DNA of 64,000 nt from an uncultured Eubacteriales bacterium (GCA_934511365.1 CAKSWC010000008.1:34143-98142); one strand, 5' to 3'; positions 36,246 to 45,616 are shown, numbered from the stretch's first letter. A program made the numbers and translations. The notes: generated by a model from the letters alone, not told the origin.

Positions 36246-36287
36246 AACCTCCAAGATGTTATTTAATTCTATACCATCTCGGAGGTT
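36246..36287 (-). terminator. Hairpin downstream of xylA
   Basis: A 13-bp stem with one G-U pair (36275-36287 and 36246-36258 on the minus strand) is followed by TTTAGATT. It is probably a weak terminator for the xylose operon. Confidence 0.5.
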
Positions 36288-36318
36288 TTCAAAAGATTTT
36301 TGATGTGTCGATTAATTC

Positions 36319-37632
36319 TTAGCCAAACAAAACAGCATTGATTTCGCTTTCAAGAAGCTCCTGTCTGCCTGAAGACGGAGCACTGCAGGTTTTCTTTTCT
36401 ACGGCAATTTTTGAAAGTTCCTCGAGCGTTGCTTTTCCACTTCTGATTTTTTCGCCGAGCGGAGAAGCAAAGCTCTTATATTTTTCCTTTACAAAGTCAT
36501 CAATTATACCGGTTTCAATTATCTCAGCCGCTTTGATAAGTCCGAGTGCAAAGGTATCCATGCCGAGAATGTAACCGAAGAACATATCTTCCGCAGTGTT
36601 TGAAGGCCTGCGATTCTTTGCGTCAAAATTGAAGCCGCCGGTAAGTCCGTCGCTTTTAAGAACTTCATACATACACATTGTTGCCGAGTATACGTCGAAC
36701 GGAAATTCATCGGTATCCCATCCGAGGAGCATATCGCCCTGGTTTGCGTCGATGCTTCCGAGCATTTTGTTAATTGCGCAAATTCTCAGTTCATGCTGAA
36801 AAGTATGTCCGGCAAGCGTTGCATGGTTCGCTTCAATGTTCAGCTTAAAGTCCCTGTCAAGACCGTACTGGCGCAGAAAGCCGATTGAAGTTGCGGCATC
36901 AAAATCATACTGATGTTTCATCGGTTCTTTCGGCTTAGGCTCAATATAAAAATCTCCTGTAAAACCGATGCTTCTTCCGTAATCAACAGCCATGTGCATA
37001 AGAGACGCAATGTTTTCCTGTTCAAACTTGACGTCAGTATTCAAAAGGGTTTCATAGCCCTCTCTCCCGCCCCAAAAAACATAGCCTTTGCCGCCGAGTT
37101 TGACTGTGATGTCAAGAGCTTTTTTAATCTGCGCCGCAGCAAAGCAATAAACATCGGTACTGTTTGTGCTTCCGGCTCCGTTCATAAAGCGGCGGTTGGA
37201 AAACATATTCGCCGTTCCCCAAAGGCACTTTATGTCCGTACCTTCCATTTTTGAAAGAATATAATCAGAAATTTCATCAAGGCGGGCGTTGGTAATATTG
37301 ATATCAGCGTCTTCCGGAACAAGGTCAACGTCATGGAAACAGAAGTATTTTATTCCGAGCTTTTTCATAAATTCAAAGCCTGCGTCTACCTTTGCTTTTG
37401 CGTGTTCCATTGTTCCCGGAACGGTACCGAACGATTTATCTGCCGTTGATTTTCCAAACATATCGACTCCGTCTGCACCGAGGTTGTGCCACCATGCCAT
37501 TGCAAACGGAAGATGCTCGCTCATCTTTTTTCCCAAAACTACCTTTTCCGGATCGTAATATTTGAATGCAAACGGATTTTTGCTTTTTGGACCCTCAAAT
37601 TTTACTTCATTAACAAAATCAAAATATTCCAT
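36319..37632 (-). CDS. xylA: Xylose isomerase
   Basis: XylA interconverts D-xylose and D-xylulose with two divalent metals. The 437-residue length is that of the class II enzymes with an N-terminal extension, as in Clostridia and Thermotoga. Visible are His100 and Asp103 in CFHDVDL, LWGTANMFSNRRF, VFWGGREGYETLLNTD and the metal ligands in IEPKPKEP and LNIEANHATLAGH. It is the last gene of xylB-GH3-xylA, 11 bases after the glycosidase gene, with GAGGTGA upstream. Product feeds XylB. Confidence 0.97.
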   Translation of the reverse strand: MEYFDFVNEVKFEGPKSKNPFAFKYYDPEKVVLGKKMSEHLPFAMAWWHNLGADGVDMFGKSTADKSFGTVPGTMEHAKAKVDAGFEFMKKLGIKYFCFHDVDLVPEDADINITNARLDEISDYILSKMEGTDIKCLWGTANMFSNRRFMNGAGSTNSTDVYCFAAAQIKKALDITVKLGGKGYVFWGGREGYETLLNTDVKFEQENIASLMHMAVDYGRSIGFTGDFYIEPKPKEPMKHQYDFDAATSIGFLRQYGLDRDFKLNIEANHATLAGHTFQHELRICAINKMLGSIDANQGDMLLGWDTDEFPFDVYSATMCMYEVLKSDGLTGGFNFDAKNRRPSNTAEDMFFGYILGMDTFALGLIKAAEIIETGIIDDFVKEKYKSFASPLGEKIRSGKATLEELSKIAVEKKTCSAPSSGRQELLESEINAVLFG

Positions 37633-37643
37633 TGTTTTTCACC

Positions 37644-39707
37644 TCAAAATTTTAATTCAAATTTGTTGTTCATTGCGTCTTCGCTGTCTTGTCCGACATA
37701 AATGTTGTATTCTTTTTCAAGATACCAATACTTGATTTTCGGATTGTAGTATTTAAGGTCATCTTTTTCAATTTCAACAGAAACAGTTATTTCTTCTCCG
37801 GCTTTGGTGAATACTTTTTTGAAGCCCTTAAGAAGTTTAATCTGATGTCCGCTTGAGCCGGCGTAAACCTGAATAACCGTTTTTCCGTCGCAGAGTCCGT
37901 TGTTTTTGACTTTCAATGCAACATTAATTGTTTCTTCTCCGTTCTCGACATTGATATCTGAATACTCAAATGTTGTATATGAAAGACCGAATCCGAACGG
38001 GAAAGCCGCTCTTTTGTTTTCTTTGTCAAGCAAAGTGTAGCCGTGATATGCGCCGTAATCAATCGTTCTTTCTTTGTCGCCGGGGAAAAGGAAAGGCGGA
38101 TAATCGTTTTCATTCTTTGCCATTGTGAACGGAAGGTGACCGCTGAAATTCACGTCTCCGGCAATAAGTTCGGCAAGCGCGTTGCCACCCTCCATTCCCG
38201 AATAAAACGATTCAAGAATTGCCGCGGCTTCGTCTTTCCATTCCTCGATTATGTATGCGCTGCCTCCGATAATATTGACAACTGTGTTTTTACATTCGGC
38301 ACAGACTTTATGAATAAGTTCAACCTCTTCTTGCGGTATACGAAGCGAATATCTGTCGCCGCCGAGAGCTTTTTCGGTTGTTTTATCGCTGCTTGAAAAA
38401 TTGGCAAGATTTTCGCCCTCTTGTTTATAGTCGCTTCCAACGCAGACTATCACGGCGTTGCAGGCTTTGAGTTCATTGACCTTTTCGCTGATATCGGTAC
38501 CCTCAACAAGAATTACACGCTCTTTGCCGTAACGGCTGCACAAGCCTTCATACGGTGTCACGGTATACGGGCTGAAAACGCTGCTAGAACCGTGGTCGCC
38601 GACATTGATTTTGTTTGCATATCTCCCGATAACGGCAATTTTCCCGGCAATTTTAAGCGGCAGAATGCCGTTGTTTTTGAGAAGTACCGTGCCCTCAAGA
38701 GCCGCGGTTTTTGCAAGTTCGGTGTGCTTTTTGCAGCAGACAACGCTCTTTTCTTTCGGCGTAATTTTCGGTGTGATTTTTATAAGACCCGCAAGAATGT
38801 GCTCGACAGCCCTGTCCACGTTCTCAATCGAAACCTTTTTTGTTTTAAGAAGCAGCGGAAGAAGCGCATAGTGCATCGTTATCGGCATTTCAATATCCAT
38901 TCCGGCTTTAAGAGCTTTTTCAGCGTTGCGAACACCCATTATAAAGTCAGAGATCGTAAAGCCCTCAAAGCCCCAGTCGTTCCTCAAAACATCAGTAAGA
39001 AGATACTTGCTTTCGCAGCAATGGTCGCCTCTGAAAAGGTTATAAGCACCCATAATTGACATGGCTCCGGCTTCAACGCATTTTCTGAAATGCGGAAGAT
39101 AAACCTCATGTAATACTGTTTCATCAGCTTCAACATTTACAGAAAAACGAATGTTTTCAATGCTGTTAACCGCGTAATGCTTCGGGCAGGCAATGACACC
39201 TTTTTCCTGAACGGCCTTTGTCAGCGCAACACCCATTTTCCCGGTGAGAAACGGATCTTCGCCGTAACTCTCCTGAGCTCTCCCCCAACGCGGATTGCGA
39301 AGAAGATTAATGCAGATTCCGGCAAAGTAGTTGCCCTTTCCGGCGATCACTTCGTCCGCAATGGCCGAACCGATTTCATATTCAAGTTCATCGTTGAACG
39401 AGGCCGCTCTTGCCATTGAGACGGGAAAGCAGGTGCTTTTTCCCATAACAACACCTCTGGGTCCATCGGAAAAAGCAACGGGCGGAATGCCGAGCCTTTT
39501 CACTCCACCGGCAAGGCACGGCCGGTAATTATACTTTTGACCTTTTGTAATAAGGTCATAGGCGTTTTTGAGAAGGAACTGACGGCCGGAAATCATTCTG
39601 AGCTTTTCTCTTGTTGAAAGTTCTTTTCTCAAATCTTTACAAACAGCTTTAAGATTTTCTCCGGTTGGGTCGCTTTGATATTTTTTGACTGCTTCGTTAA
39701 AATTCAT
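37644..39707 (-). CDS. Glycoside hydrolase family 3 (probable beta-xylosidase or beta-glucosidase)
   Basis: The 687-residue enzyme has the GH3 (beta/alpha)8 domain with VAFSDGPRG, NLLRNPRWGRAQESYGEDP, Lys176-His177 in CPKHYAVN and the probable nucleophile Asp254 in FTISDFIMG. A GH3 C-terminal domain and a fibronectin-like domain (GLSYTTFEYSD) follow. There is no signal peptide, so it should act in the cytoplasm on imported oligosaccharides. Lying between xylB and xylA, a xylobiose-cleaving xylosidase is the natural inference, but specificity cannot be read from sequence. It overlaps xylB by 4 bases. Confidence 0.9.
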   Translation of the reverse strand: MNFNEAVKKYQSDPTGENLKAVCKDLRKELSTREKLRMISGRQFLLKNAYDLITKGQKYNYRPCLAGGVKRLGIPPVAFSDGPRGVVMGKSTCFPVSMARAASFNDELEYEIGSAIADEVIAGKGNYFAGICINLLRNPRWGRAQESYGEDPFLTGKMGVALTKAVQEKGVIACPKHYAVNSIENIRFSVNVEADETVLHEVYLPHFRKCVEAGAMSIMGAYNLFRGDHCCESKYLLTDVLRNDWGFEGFTISDFIMGVRNAEKALKAGMDIEMPITMHYALLPLLLKTKKVSIENVDRAVEHILAGLIKITPKITPKEKSVVCCKKHTELAKTAALEGTVLLKNNGILPLKIAGKIAVIGRYANKINVGDHGSSSVFSPYTVTPYEGLCSRYGKERVILVEGTDISEKVNELKACNAVIVCVGSDYKQEGENLANFSSSDKTTEKALGGDRYSLRIPQEEVELIHKVCAECKNTVVNIIGGSAYIIEEWKDEAAAILESFYSGMEGGNALAELIAGDVNFSGHLPFTMAKNENDYPPFLFPGDKERTIDYGAYHGYTLLDKENKRAAFPFGFGLSYTTFEYSDINVENGEETINVALKVKNNGLCDGKTVIQVYAGSSGHQIKLLKGFKKVFTKAGEEITVSVEIEKDDLKYYNPKIKYWYLEKEYNIYVGQDSEDAMNNKFELKF

Positions 39708-41158
39708 ATCTCGATCTCCTTTATTGCAGGATAAAGTTTTAAAAAGCTTTGATATTTTCTTTCGTAATATTCACCGAGTTCTTTATTCGGCTTGATGGTT
39801 GAACTTGTTTTATAGAACTCCTTTTCCATTGAGTGATACTTCTCCAATGTGAGAGTGCTTTTTGCTGCGAGCATTGCCGCACCGAGAACACCACCATGCT
39901 CAAGAGTCGGAATCAAAAGTTCAAGATTCAGAACAGCCGCAAGGATTTCAAGCCAAAGCTTGTTTCTTGCTCCGCCCCCACATATTTTTGACCTTTCGAT
40001 TTCAACGCCGAGTGAACGGATTATATCAATGTTCTGTCTGAGTGCAAAAGCAACACCCTCCAAAACGGCAAGGGTCATCTCTTCCTTTTTTGTATCCGAG
40101 GAAAGTCCGAAGAACGCGCCCCTCACCTTTGTGTCGTTTATGGGTGAGCGCTCACCCATAAGGTACGGCAAAAAAATGACTTTGCTTTTCCCAAGGTATG
40201 GCTTAACGCTTTCAAAATCATATCCGACATTCAAAATATCTTCAAGCCACCATTTTTGGCATGAAGCTGCTGAAAGTATGCAGGCAAGATAATGATATTT
40301 TCCGTTTGCGGAGCAAAAAGAATGAATTGCGTTCTCTTTGTCGCAGCAAAACTTATCGCTTAAAACAAAAACCGTTCCGGAAGTGCCGAGCGAAATATTG
40401 CAGTCACCGTTATTCACCGCACCGGTTCCGATTGCCGAAGCAGCATTGTCGCCTGCCCCGATAATCACTTTTACGTCTTGTTTCAATCCGAGACTGTCCG
40501 CAATTTCCGCTCTAATAACACCGACTGTTTCATAGCTTTCATAAACTTTCGGCAACATATTTTCTGTAATATGCAAAAGGTCAAGCATCGGTTTTGCCCA
40601 TTGGCGGTTTTCGGTATCAAAATACAGCGTTCCGGCCGCATCGGAAACATCGGTTGCAAATTCACCGGAAAGTTTATACGCAACATAATCTTTCGGCAGG
40701 CAGATTTTTCTTATACGGTCAAAGTTTTCTTTTTCATTTTTGAACATCCATAAAAGCTTTGGAGCGGTAAAGCCGGAAAAAGCTATATTTCCAGTATGTT
40801 CAAGAAGAAAATCTTTGCCGATTTCGTTGTTGAGAAAAGCGGTTTCCTTTTCGCTTCGTCCGTCATTCCAAAGAATTGCCGGGCGAATCACATTGTCGTT
40901 TTCATCCAACGTCACAAGTCCGTGCATTTGTCCGGAAAAGCTGACGGCTTCAACTTCTTTCGGGTCAATGTCTTTTATAAGTGTTTTGATTGCTTCAACG
41001 GAGTTGGCGTACCAATCATTCGGATTTTGCTCCGACCAACCGTTTTCGGGATAATACACAGGATAATCAAAACTTACGACATTAATAATCGTTTTTTCGT
41101 TTATAAGCATTGCTTTAACGCAGGAAGTGCCTATATCAAGTCCGATAAAATATTTCAT
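39704..41158 (-). CDS. xylB: Xylulokinase
   Basis: XylB phosphorylates D-xylulose at C5 for entry to the pentose phosphate pathway. The 484-residue FGGY kinase begins MKYFIGLDIGTSCVKA, with FSGQMHGLV, the catalytic-base region GAGDNAASAIGTG and the ATP site CGGGARNKLW. The ATG at 41158 is chosen because GGAGT (41163-41167) is 5 bases upstream; a TTG at 41173 would lie before the ribosome site. It is the first gene of the operon and divergent from the AraC-type regulator. Confidence 0.95.
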   Translation of the reverse strand: MKYFIGLDIGTSCVKAMLINEKTIINVVSFDYPVYYPENGWSEQNPNDWYANSVEAIKTLIKDIDPKEVEAVSFSGQMHGLVTLDENDNVIRPAILWNDGRSEKETAFLNNEIGKDFLLEHTGNIAFSGFTAPKLLWMFKNEKENFDRIRKICLPKDYVAYKLSGEFATDVSDAAGTLYFDTENRQWAKPMLDLLHITENMLPKVYESYETVGVIRAEIADSLGLKQDVKVIIGAGDNAASAIGTGAVNNGDCNISLGTSGTVFVLSDKFCCDKENAIHSFCSANGKYHYLACILSAASCQKWWLEDILNVGYDFESVKPYLGKSKVIFLPYLMGERSPINDTKVRGAFFGLSSDTKKEEMTLAVLEGVAFALRQNIDIIRSLGVEIERSKICGGGARNKLWLEILAAVLNLELLIPTLEHGGVLGAAMLAAKSTLTLEKYHSMEKEFYKTSSTIKPNKELGEYYERKYQSFLKLYPAIKEIEI

Positions 41159-41194
41159 AAAGACTCCTTTCAAAAAAATTTTTTATCCGTTTAA

Positions 41195-41200
41195 ATTATA
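41195..41200 (-). promoter_or_regulatory. Candidate -10 of the xylB operon
   Basis: TATAAT is read on the minus strand 37 bases before xylB, but the -35 position is poor (TTTATT), which would suit an activator-dependent promoter. It lies within the 110-base divergent region with the AraC-type gene. Confidence 0.45.
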
Positions 41201-41211
41201 GAAAACAATGC

Positions 41212-41240
41212 TTGAAAAATAAAGAAATATCTTTTATAAT
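41212..41240 (+). promoter_or_regulatory. Promoter of the AraC-type regulator
   Basis: TTGAAA (41212-41217), 17 bases and TATAAT (41235-41240), close to consensus, 29 bases before the start codon. Confidence 0.75.
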
Positions 41241-41268
41241 AGTAGAAAAATATTTGTGTGGTGAAAGT

Positions 41269-42048
41269 ATGATTCTTTATGAAGCCGAACGCAGCGTACA
41301 AAGCGAATACTTATATCATCAGTTTGATGACAACCTTTCTTTTCAAAAGCACACTCATCACAGCTATGAAGCGGTATTCTGCCTTGGCGGCGAACTTTTT
41401 TGCGAGTCAGACAATATAGGCTACACTTTGCACAGAGGTGAAGGTGTTTTGATTTTGCCCGGTCACATCCATTCCTACAAAACAAAAATAAAGAGCAAAA
41501 GTTACCTTTGCGTTTTTTCTCCGGACCTTGTCGCATCTTTCTATGAAAAGACAAAAAGCAGCAATTTTTCAAATGTTTTTTTCACGTTTTCCGGTCAAAA
41601 GCAAATTGAAATTCTTACCAACGAAAAAATTAGTATATATTCAAAGCAAGCTGTTCTTTATGAGCTTTGCGGAAAAATTTTTGAACAAAGCGAGATTTCA
41701 TCGGTCGACGCTTCATATTTTGCGCTGACAAACTCGCTTTCAATGTACATCCAGAACAATTTCACAAAGGATATAAAATTAAAAACAATAGCAAAAGAAT
41801 TCGGCTATGATTACAGCTATATCTCTTCCTTTTTCAACCGGAATTTCGGCATGGACTTTTCGTCCTTTGTCAACAACTATCGCATTCGTTTTGCTAAATC
41901 ATTTTTAGAAAAGTCTGAGCTTACCATTACAGAGGTTGCAATGAAAAGTGGTTTTACAACGATTAGAAATTTTAATCTTGTTTTTAAAGAAATGACCGGA
42001 GTGACACCGGGAATGTATAGAAAAATGAAATTTGAAACAAAAAAATAA
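41269..42048 (+). CDS. AraC family transcriptional regulator of the xylose cluster
   Basis: The 259-residue protein has a cupin-like sensor (about 1-120, with HTHHSYEAVFCLGG and VLILPGHIHSYK) and a C-terminal double helix-turn-helix (about 160-255: IAKEFGYDYSYISSFF and ITEVAMKSGFTTIRNF). Divergent placement from xylB makes it the probable regulator of the xylose operon, presumably sensing xylose or a related sugar. The ATG at 41269 follows GGTGA; an upstream in-frame TTG (41212) overlaps the promoter -35. A terminator follows about 120 bases downstream. Confidence 0.88.
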   Translation: MILYEAERSVQSEYLYHQFDDNLSFQKHTHHSYEAVFCLGGELFCESDNIGYTLHRGEGVLILPGHIHSYKTKIKSKSYLCVFSPDLVASFYEKTKSSNFSNVFFTFSGQKQIEILTNEKISIYSKQAVLYELCGKIFEQSEISSVDASYFALTNSLSMYIQNNFTKDIKLKTIAKEFGYDYSYISSFFNRNFGMDFSSFVNNYRIRFAKSFLEKSELTITEVAMKSGFTTIRNFNLVFKEMTGVTPGMYRKMKFETKK

Positions 42049-42164
42049 TTCTTAAAGAATCTCAAGAAAAAACCGAACCGCGGCAGGACATGAAATTGTT
42101 GTGGAGTACAAAGTCGAAGTTTGTGTATAAAGGTAATATTAATATATACTTTCAGCTATAAAAT

Positions 42165-42208
42165 AGCCGCTACCCGCATCAATTAATGATGTGAGCAGCG
42201 GCTTTCTT
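42165..42208 (+). terminator. Terminator of the AraC-type gene
   Basis: AGCCGCT (42165-42171) pairs with AGCGGCT (42197-42203) and CATCA with TGATG inside, followed by TTCTTC. Confidence 0.65.
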
Positions 42209-42246
42209 CAAGTATCACGCGCACAAATCAGTACCCTTCAGACAAT

Positions 42247-42523
42247 AAAAAATCAGCCCACTGGTCTGAATTATCAACATATTTCAAGTATCCGCAGTCG
42301 GTCAGAACGCTGATATATACCACAAATTCCATAGAAAATTTCAACCGTCAGCTCAGAAAAGTAACTAAAAGCAAAAGCAGTGTTTCCAAATGATGACGCA
42401 CTTTTAAAAATGCTTTATCTTGCTCAAGTCGATATTACGAAAAAATGGACAGGCAGGCGCAGAGACTGGGGAGAAATTCACTCTCAGCTTGAAATTTTCT
42501 TTGCCGACAGGCTGCCCGAATAG
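42247..42523 (+). pseudogene. IS256-family transposase, C-terminal remnant
   Basis: Two frames separated by a frameshift near 42375 read as the end of a Mutator-type transposase. The first gives WSELSTYFKYPQSVRTLIYT and SIENFNRQLRKVTKSK; the second gives AVFPNDDALLKMLYLAQVD, ITKKWTGRRRDW and a stop at 42521-42523. The DDE catalytic core is missing. The fragment begins abruptly after the AraC-gene terminator. This is a dead insertion-sequence relic about 280 bases long. Confidence 0.8.
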
Positions 42524-42531
42524 CAGAAATT

Positions 42532-42592
42532 TCGGTTCATATCAAGGGTAAAATGAACGGCTGATAGATCAGCCGCCCTTGACATGAACCGA
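42532..42592. repeat. Nested inverted repeat after the IS256 remnant
   Basis: An outer 16-bp arm pair with one mismatch (42533-42548 and 42576-42591) encloses a perfect 8-bp pair with 2-base loop (42558-42565 and 42568-42575). Placed 10 bases after the transposase stop, it may be the right terminal structure of that element. Confidence 0.6.
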
Positions 42593-42615
42593 TATTTCCG
42601 CTAATATGGAATCAC

Positions 42616-42659
42616 GGACGTGTAAGCCGCTTTTCGGCTCACACGCCCGGTTACCATTT
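42616..42659 (-). repeat. Dispersed hairpin repeat, copy 2
   Basis: Read on the minus strand it matches copy 1 at 36108-36150: AAATGGTAA, GGGCGTGTGAGC, a 6-base loop and GCGGCTTACACG, with a few substitutions. It lies about 70 bases downstream of the leucine-rich repeat gene. The rest of the gene-poor stretch 42593-42727 shows nothing else. Confidence 0.65.
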
Positions 42660-42727
42660 AAAATTTTATACTGTCATGGTGTGTTTACACAAAATTTGAA
42701 GGAGAGCCTATATCTAAAATTTATATT

Positions 42728-44620
42728 CTATTTCAAAACAAAAGTTTGCTTAATAATATTTATTAATTTAATTATCCAATCAATAATCTTTTTTAACAAA
42801 GTAACCACTCTGTTTATTGGAAAAGAATTATTCATAACCCTTCCGCACTCGTCACATACTCCATCCATGTTTTCATCAGTGTGGCCTTTTGCCGCAATGA
42901 TTACTGTTTCGACTGCACCACAAGTGCTACATATTCTTGTTCTAATACCGGATTTAGTGCAAGTTTCCTTTATGGTTATTTTCCATTCCGAAAAAGTATG
43001 AGCATGTTTTTTGTCAAGAGCTACAAATTCAAATGCATTTTCGGTAGCATATCTTTCTGCAACAGTACCGATATATCCGTATATTGTAAAGTCTTTGACT
43101 TTATTGAACCCATTATCATATCCAAAAGAAAACGAACCAATACTTAATACGTTGTTGGGAATTGTAACACTTTTTAAACCAGTACAATTTCTAAATGCAG
43201 AAGAACCGATTTCGGTTACATTCTTTCCAATCGATACAGATTTAATCTTTGGAGCTATGTAATCACCAATCGAACTGAAAAATAAATATGCCGGAATATT
43301 TTTAACATTGTCACCGAAAACAACATCAATTCCATTATTTTTACTTCCGGCACCGGAAAATCCATGATGATATTCTCCAAAGTCATTTACATTTTCTGCT
43401 TCCCAATTTATTTTTGTTAAGTTTGTGCAACCGTTGAATGCAAAACTGCCGATTGTTGTAATGCCACAACCAATTGTAATACTTTTTAAACCGCTACACA
43501 TACTGAATGCGGATCCATTAATAGTCTTAACACCATTTGGAATTATTATACTTGTTAAGTTATAGCAGTTACCAAAGGAATATAGCCCTATATATTCTAC
43601 ATTGTTGGATATTTTTATATCTGTTAAGTTTTCACATCTATAAAATGCATAATCGGCAATTCCCTTTGTATCGTTCAAAATTGAAAGTTGAGTGTTTTGC
43701 GGCATATCACCTTTATATTTATAAAGAACCTTTCCTGCATAGACGATACCATTCGGTTTATTGCTATACCACAGCGTGTTATTGAATGCGTCAATTCCAA
43801 TTTTTATTACACTTTCTGGAATTACTATATTAGTTAAATCAGTGCAATTACTGAATGCACCAGCACCAATATTTGTTACACCGTTAGGAATTGTTATACT
43901 TGTCAAGCACTTACAATCACTGAATGCAGAATTGCCAATGCTTATTACGCTTTCCGGAATTGTTACGCTTGTCAATTTAACGCAATCTCTAAATGCTGCG
44001 TCACTGATGCTTGTTACACTATTTGGAATTGTTATACTTGCTAACTCAGTGCAACCACAAAATGCTTCATCGGCAATTCCTTTTACGCCTTCTGGAATAT
44101 CGATACAAGTATTATCCGGCATATTGCCTTTATACTTATATAAAACTTTTCCTGCATAAACTATATCATCCGGCTGTGCGTCATACCATTTTGTTCCATC
44201 GAATGCAGAACCGCCGATATTTGTTATGCTTTCCGGAATGATTACACTTGTCAAGTTGGTGCAATCTTTAAATGCAGAGTCTCCGATACTTGTTACGCTG
44301 TTCGGAATTGTTATGCTTGTCAAGCCGAAGCAGCCATTGAGTGCCCAATTGCCGATGCTTGTCACCGGATAACCGCCAAGCGTTTCCGGAATAACAAGTT
44401 CACCGCTGATTTCTCCGTTATGACCGGTAATTGTTGCTTTGCCATTTTCAACAGAATAAGTCAGTTCTCCGGATGTTGCCGCCTGCGCCGTGGTTGAAAA
44501 CCAATTTGCAACGCCGGAAAGGTCAAGGTCAGCGATCCCCGCAAGCGGTACACCCGTCAGCATTAGTACCACCGCAAGCAAGCACGCAAGCGTTTTTTTG
44601 AGTCCGTTTTTTACTTTCAT
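42728..44620 (-). CDS. BspA-like leucine-rich repeat surface protein
   Basis: The 630-residue protein has a signal peptide (about 1-48: basic start, hydrophobic core, AQAATS cleavage region). About a dozen LRR_5 (BspA/TpLRR) repeats follow, of the type LTSITIPNSVTSIGDSAFKD, from roughly 85 to 525. The tail carries CxxC pairs (CSTCG, CDECG) and a hydrophobic amphipathic C-terminus (about 605-630). Such proteins are secreted or surface-bound and can bind host or matrix proteins; that role here is inference. Two inner repeats carry a longer insert with VLYKYKG. AAAAGGAGA precedes the ATG. Confidence 0.88.
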   Translation of the reverse strand: MKVKNGLKKTLACLLAVVLMLTGVPLAGIADLDLSGVANWFSTTAQAATSGELTYSVENGKATITGHNGEISGELVIPETLGGYPVTSIGNWALNGCFGLTSITIPNSVTSIGDSAFKDCTNLTSVIIPESITNIGGSAFDGTKWYDAQPDDIVYAGKVLYKYKGNMPDNTCIDIPEGVKGIADEAFCGCTELASITIPNSVTSISDAAFRDCVKLTSVTIPESVISIGNSAFSDCKCLTSITIPNGVTNIGAGAFSNCTDLTNIVIPESVIKIGIDAFNNTLWYSNKPNGIVYAGKVLYKYKGDMPQNTQLSILNDTKGIADYAFYRCENLTDIKISNNVEYIGLYSFGNCYNLTSIIIPNGVKTINGSAFSMCSGLKSITIGCGITTIGSFAFNGCTNLTKINWEAENVNDFGEYHHGFSGAGSKNNGIDVVFGDNVKNIPAYLFFSSIGDYIAPKIKSVSIGKNVTEIGSSAFRNCTGLKSVTIPNNVLSIGSFSFGYDNGFNKVKDFTIYGYIGTVAERYATENAFEFVALDKKHAHTFSEWKITIKETCTKSGIRTRICSTCGAVETVIIAAKGHTDENMDGVCDECGRVMNNSFPINRVVTLLKKIIDWIIKLINIIKQTFVLK

Positions 44621-44813
44621 TTCAAAATCTCCTTTTGTTTGAATTTTAATGCATCAACTTCAATTAATATATTATCACAAATAATTTTGAATTGCAATAA
44701 AAAAGGTAAATATTGGCAGAATTTCGACATAAATTACCAATCATATTTCATCAGACGATTCGCAAAATAATAAAGCAAACGCAAGAAATATGATAAGTAA
44801 GGAGTGTTCAGCA

Positions 44814-45014
44814 ATGGCAAAAAGCGGTAGCTCAAAGGGCATGGTTCCCGAAGCACGCGACGCTCTCGACAGATTCAAGATGGAAGCTGCATCGGAAGTA
44901 GGCGTTAACCTCAAGCAGGGTTACAACGGCGACCTCACTTCCCGTGAAGCCGGTTCTGTCGGCGGTCAGATGGTTAAAAAGATGATCGAAGCTTACGAGA
45001 GAAACATGAAATAA
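44814..45014 (+). CDS. ssp: Alpha/beta-type small acid-soluble spore protein
   Basis: SASPs coat and protect DNA in dormant spores and are degraded by GPR protease at germination. The 66-residue product has the GPR-site region FKMEAASEVGV and the second signature GDLTSREAGSVGGQMVKKMI. ATG 44814 follows TAAGGAG at 9 bases. A strong terminator follows. This is direct evidence that the organism forms spores; expression would be by the forespore sigma factor, though I did not identify its promoter. Confidence 0.95.
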   Translation: MAKSGSSKGMVPEARDALDRFKMEAASEVGVNLKQGYNGDLTSREAGSVGGQMVKKMIEAYERNMK

Positions 45015-45029
45015 CACAAAAAATTGAAC

Positions 45030-45067
45030 CACTGCACTTTGTCTGTTACGGCGGACAAAGTGCAGTG
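45030..45067 (+). terminator. Terminator of the SASP gene
   Basis: A perfect 14-bp stem (45030-45043 and 45054-45067) with a 10-base loop is followed by ATTTGTTGTG. Confidence 0.75.
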
Positions 45068-45158
45068 ATTTGTTGTGTTCATATCGAGTTTTTCCAGTGG
45101 TCGCTCAGTATAAAGATATGTGCAGATCGGCAACAATTTTGCTGCAATGAAAATATAG

Positions 45159-45597
45159 AGGCTGTCGCATTAAGACAATCTCAAATAAGAGAAAAAACAA
45201 CCGGGTGACCCGAAAAAGGGTTGCCCGGCTGTTGCTTTCGTAGTATAATTTAGTTGCAGAAAAAATATAGAAAGCAGTGAAATTTTACTATGTTTAGAAA
45301 CAGAAATCAAGTAGTTTTACCGTTGGAAATTGAAAAAATTATCCCGAAAGACGATACAATGTTGAAAAACACTGTAACAGAATCAATTCCAATCGCTTCG
45401 GACAGTCTTTGTTAAAAAAATGATTGCTTAACTTCGTAAAATTCAAGAGAATATACAACAAAAGAGGTCGATTTTTCACCGACCTCAGCTTTGTCGTCCA
45501 TTCCGCCGTTAAATTCTGACGATGGTTTTTCTTTTTATTGGTTTTTCTCAAAAAAACGAGGACTGTCGCTATGCGTTTTCACGTTTTGCGACAGCCC
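45159..45597 (+). mobile_element. Internally deleted IS1182-like element, copy A
   Basis: The terminal inverted repeats GGCTGTCGCA (45160-45169) and TGCGACAGCC (45587-45596) bound about 440 bases. Near the left end a conserved hairpin occurs (45201-45228). A truncated frame from 45290 to 45415 encodes the transposase start MFRNRNQVVLPLEIEKIIPK, typical of IS1182-type enzymes, then stops after 41 residues. Most of the transposase is absent, so it is non-autonomous. A second left end is at 60980-61186. Confidence 0.75.
45290..45415 (+). pseudogene. IS1182-like transposase, N-terminal fragment
   Basis: Only the first about 28 residues resemble the family (NQVVLPLEIEKIIPKDD); the frame then diverges and stops. 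It lies inside the deleted element 45159-45597. Confidence 0.65.
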
Positions 45598-45599
45598 CC

Positions 45600-45616
45600 A
45601 TTTCTGGCAGAGGTAT
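45600..45616. repeat. Direct copy of the tRNA-Gln 3' end
   Basis: Seventeen bases (ATTTCTGGCAGAGGTAT) are identical to 45758-45774, which covers the CCA end and acceptor stem of tRNA-Gln. The copy lies immediately outside the right end of the IS1182-like element. The interval to the tRNA (45617-45732) has no gene. Confidence 0.7.
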
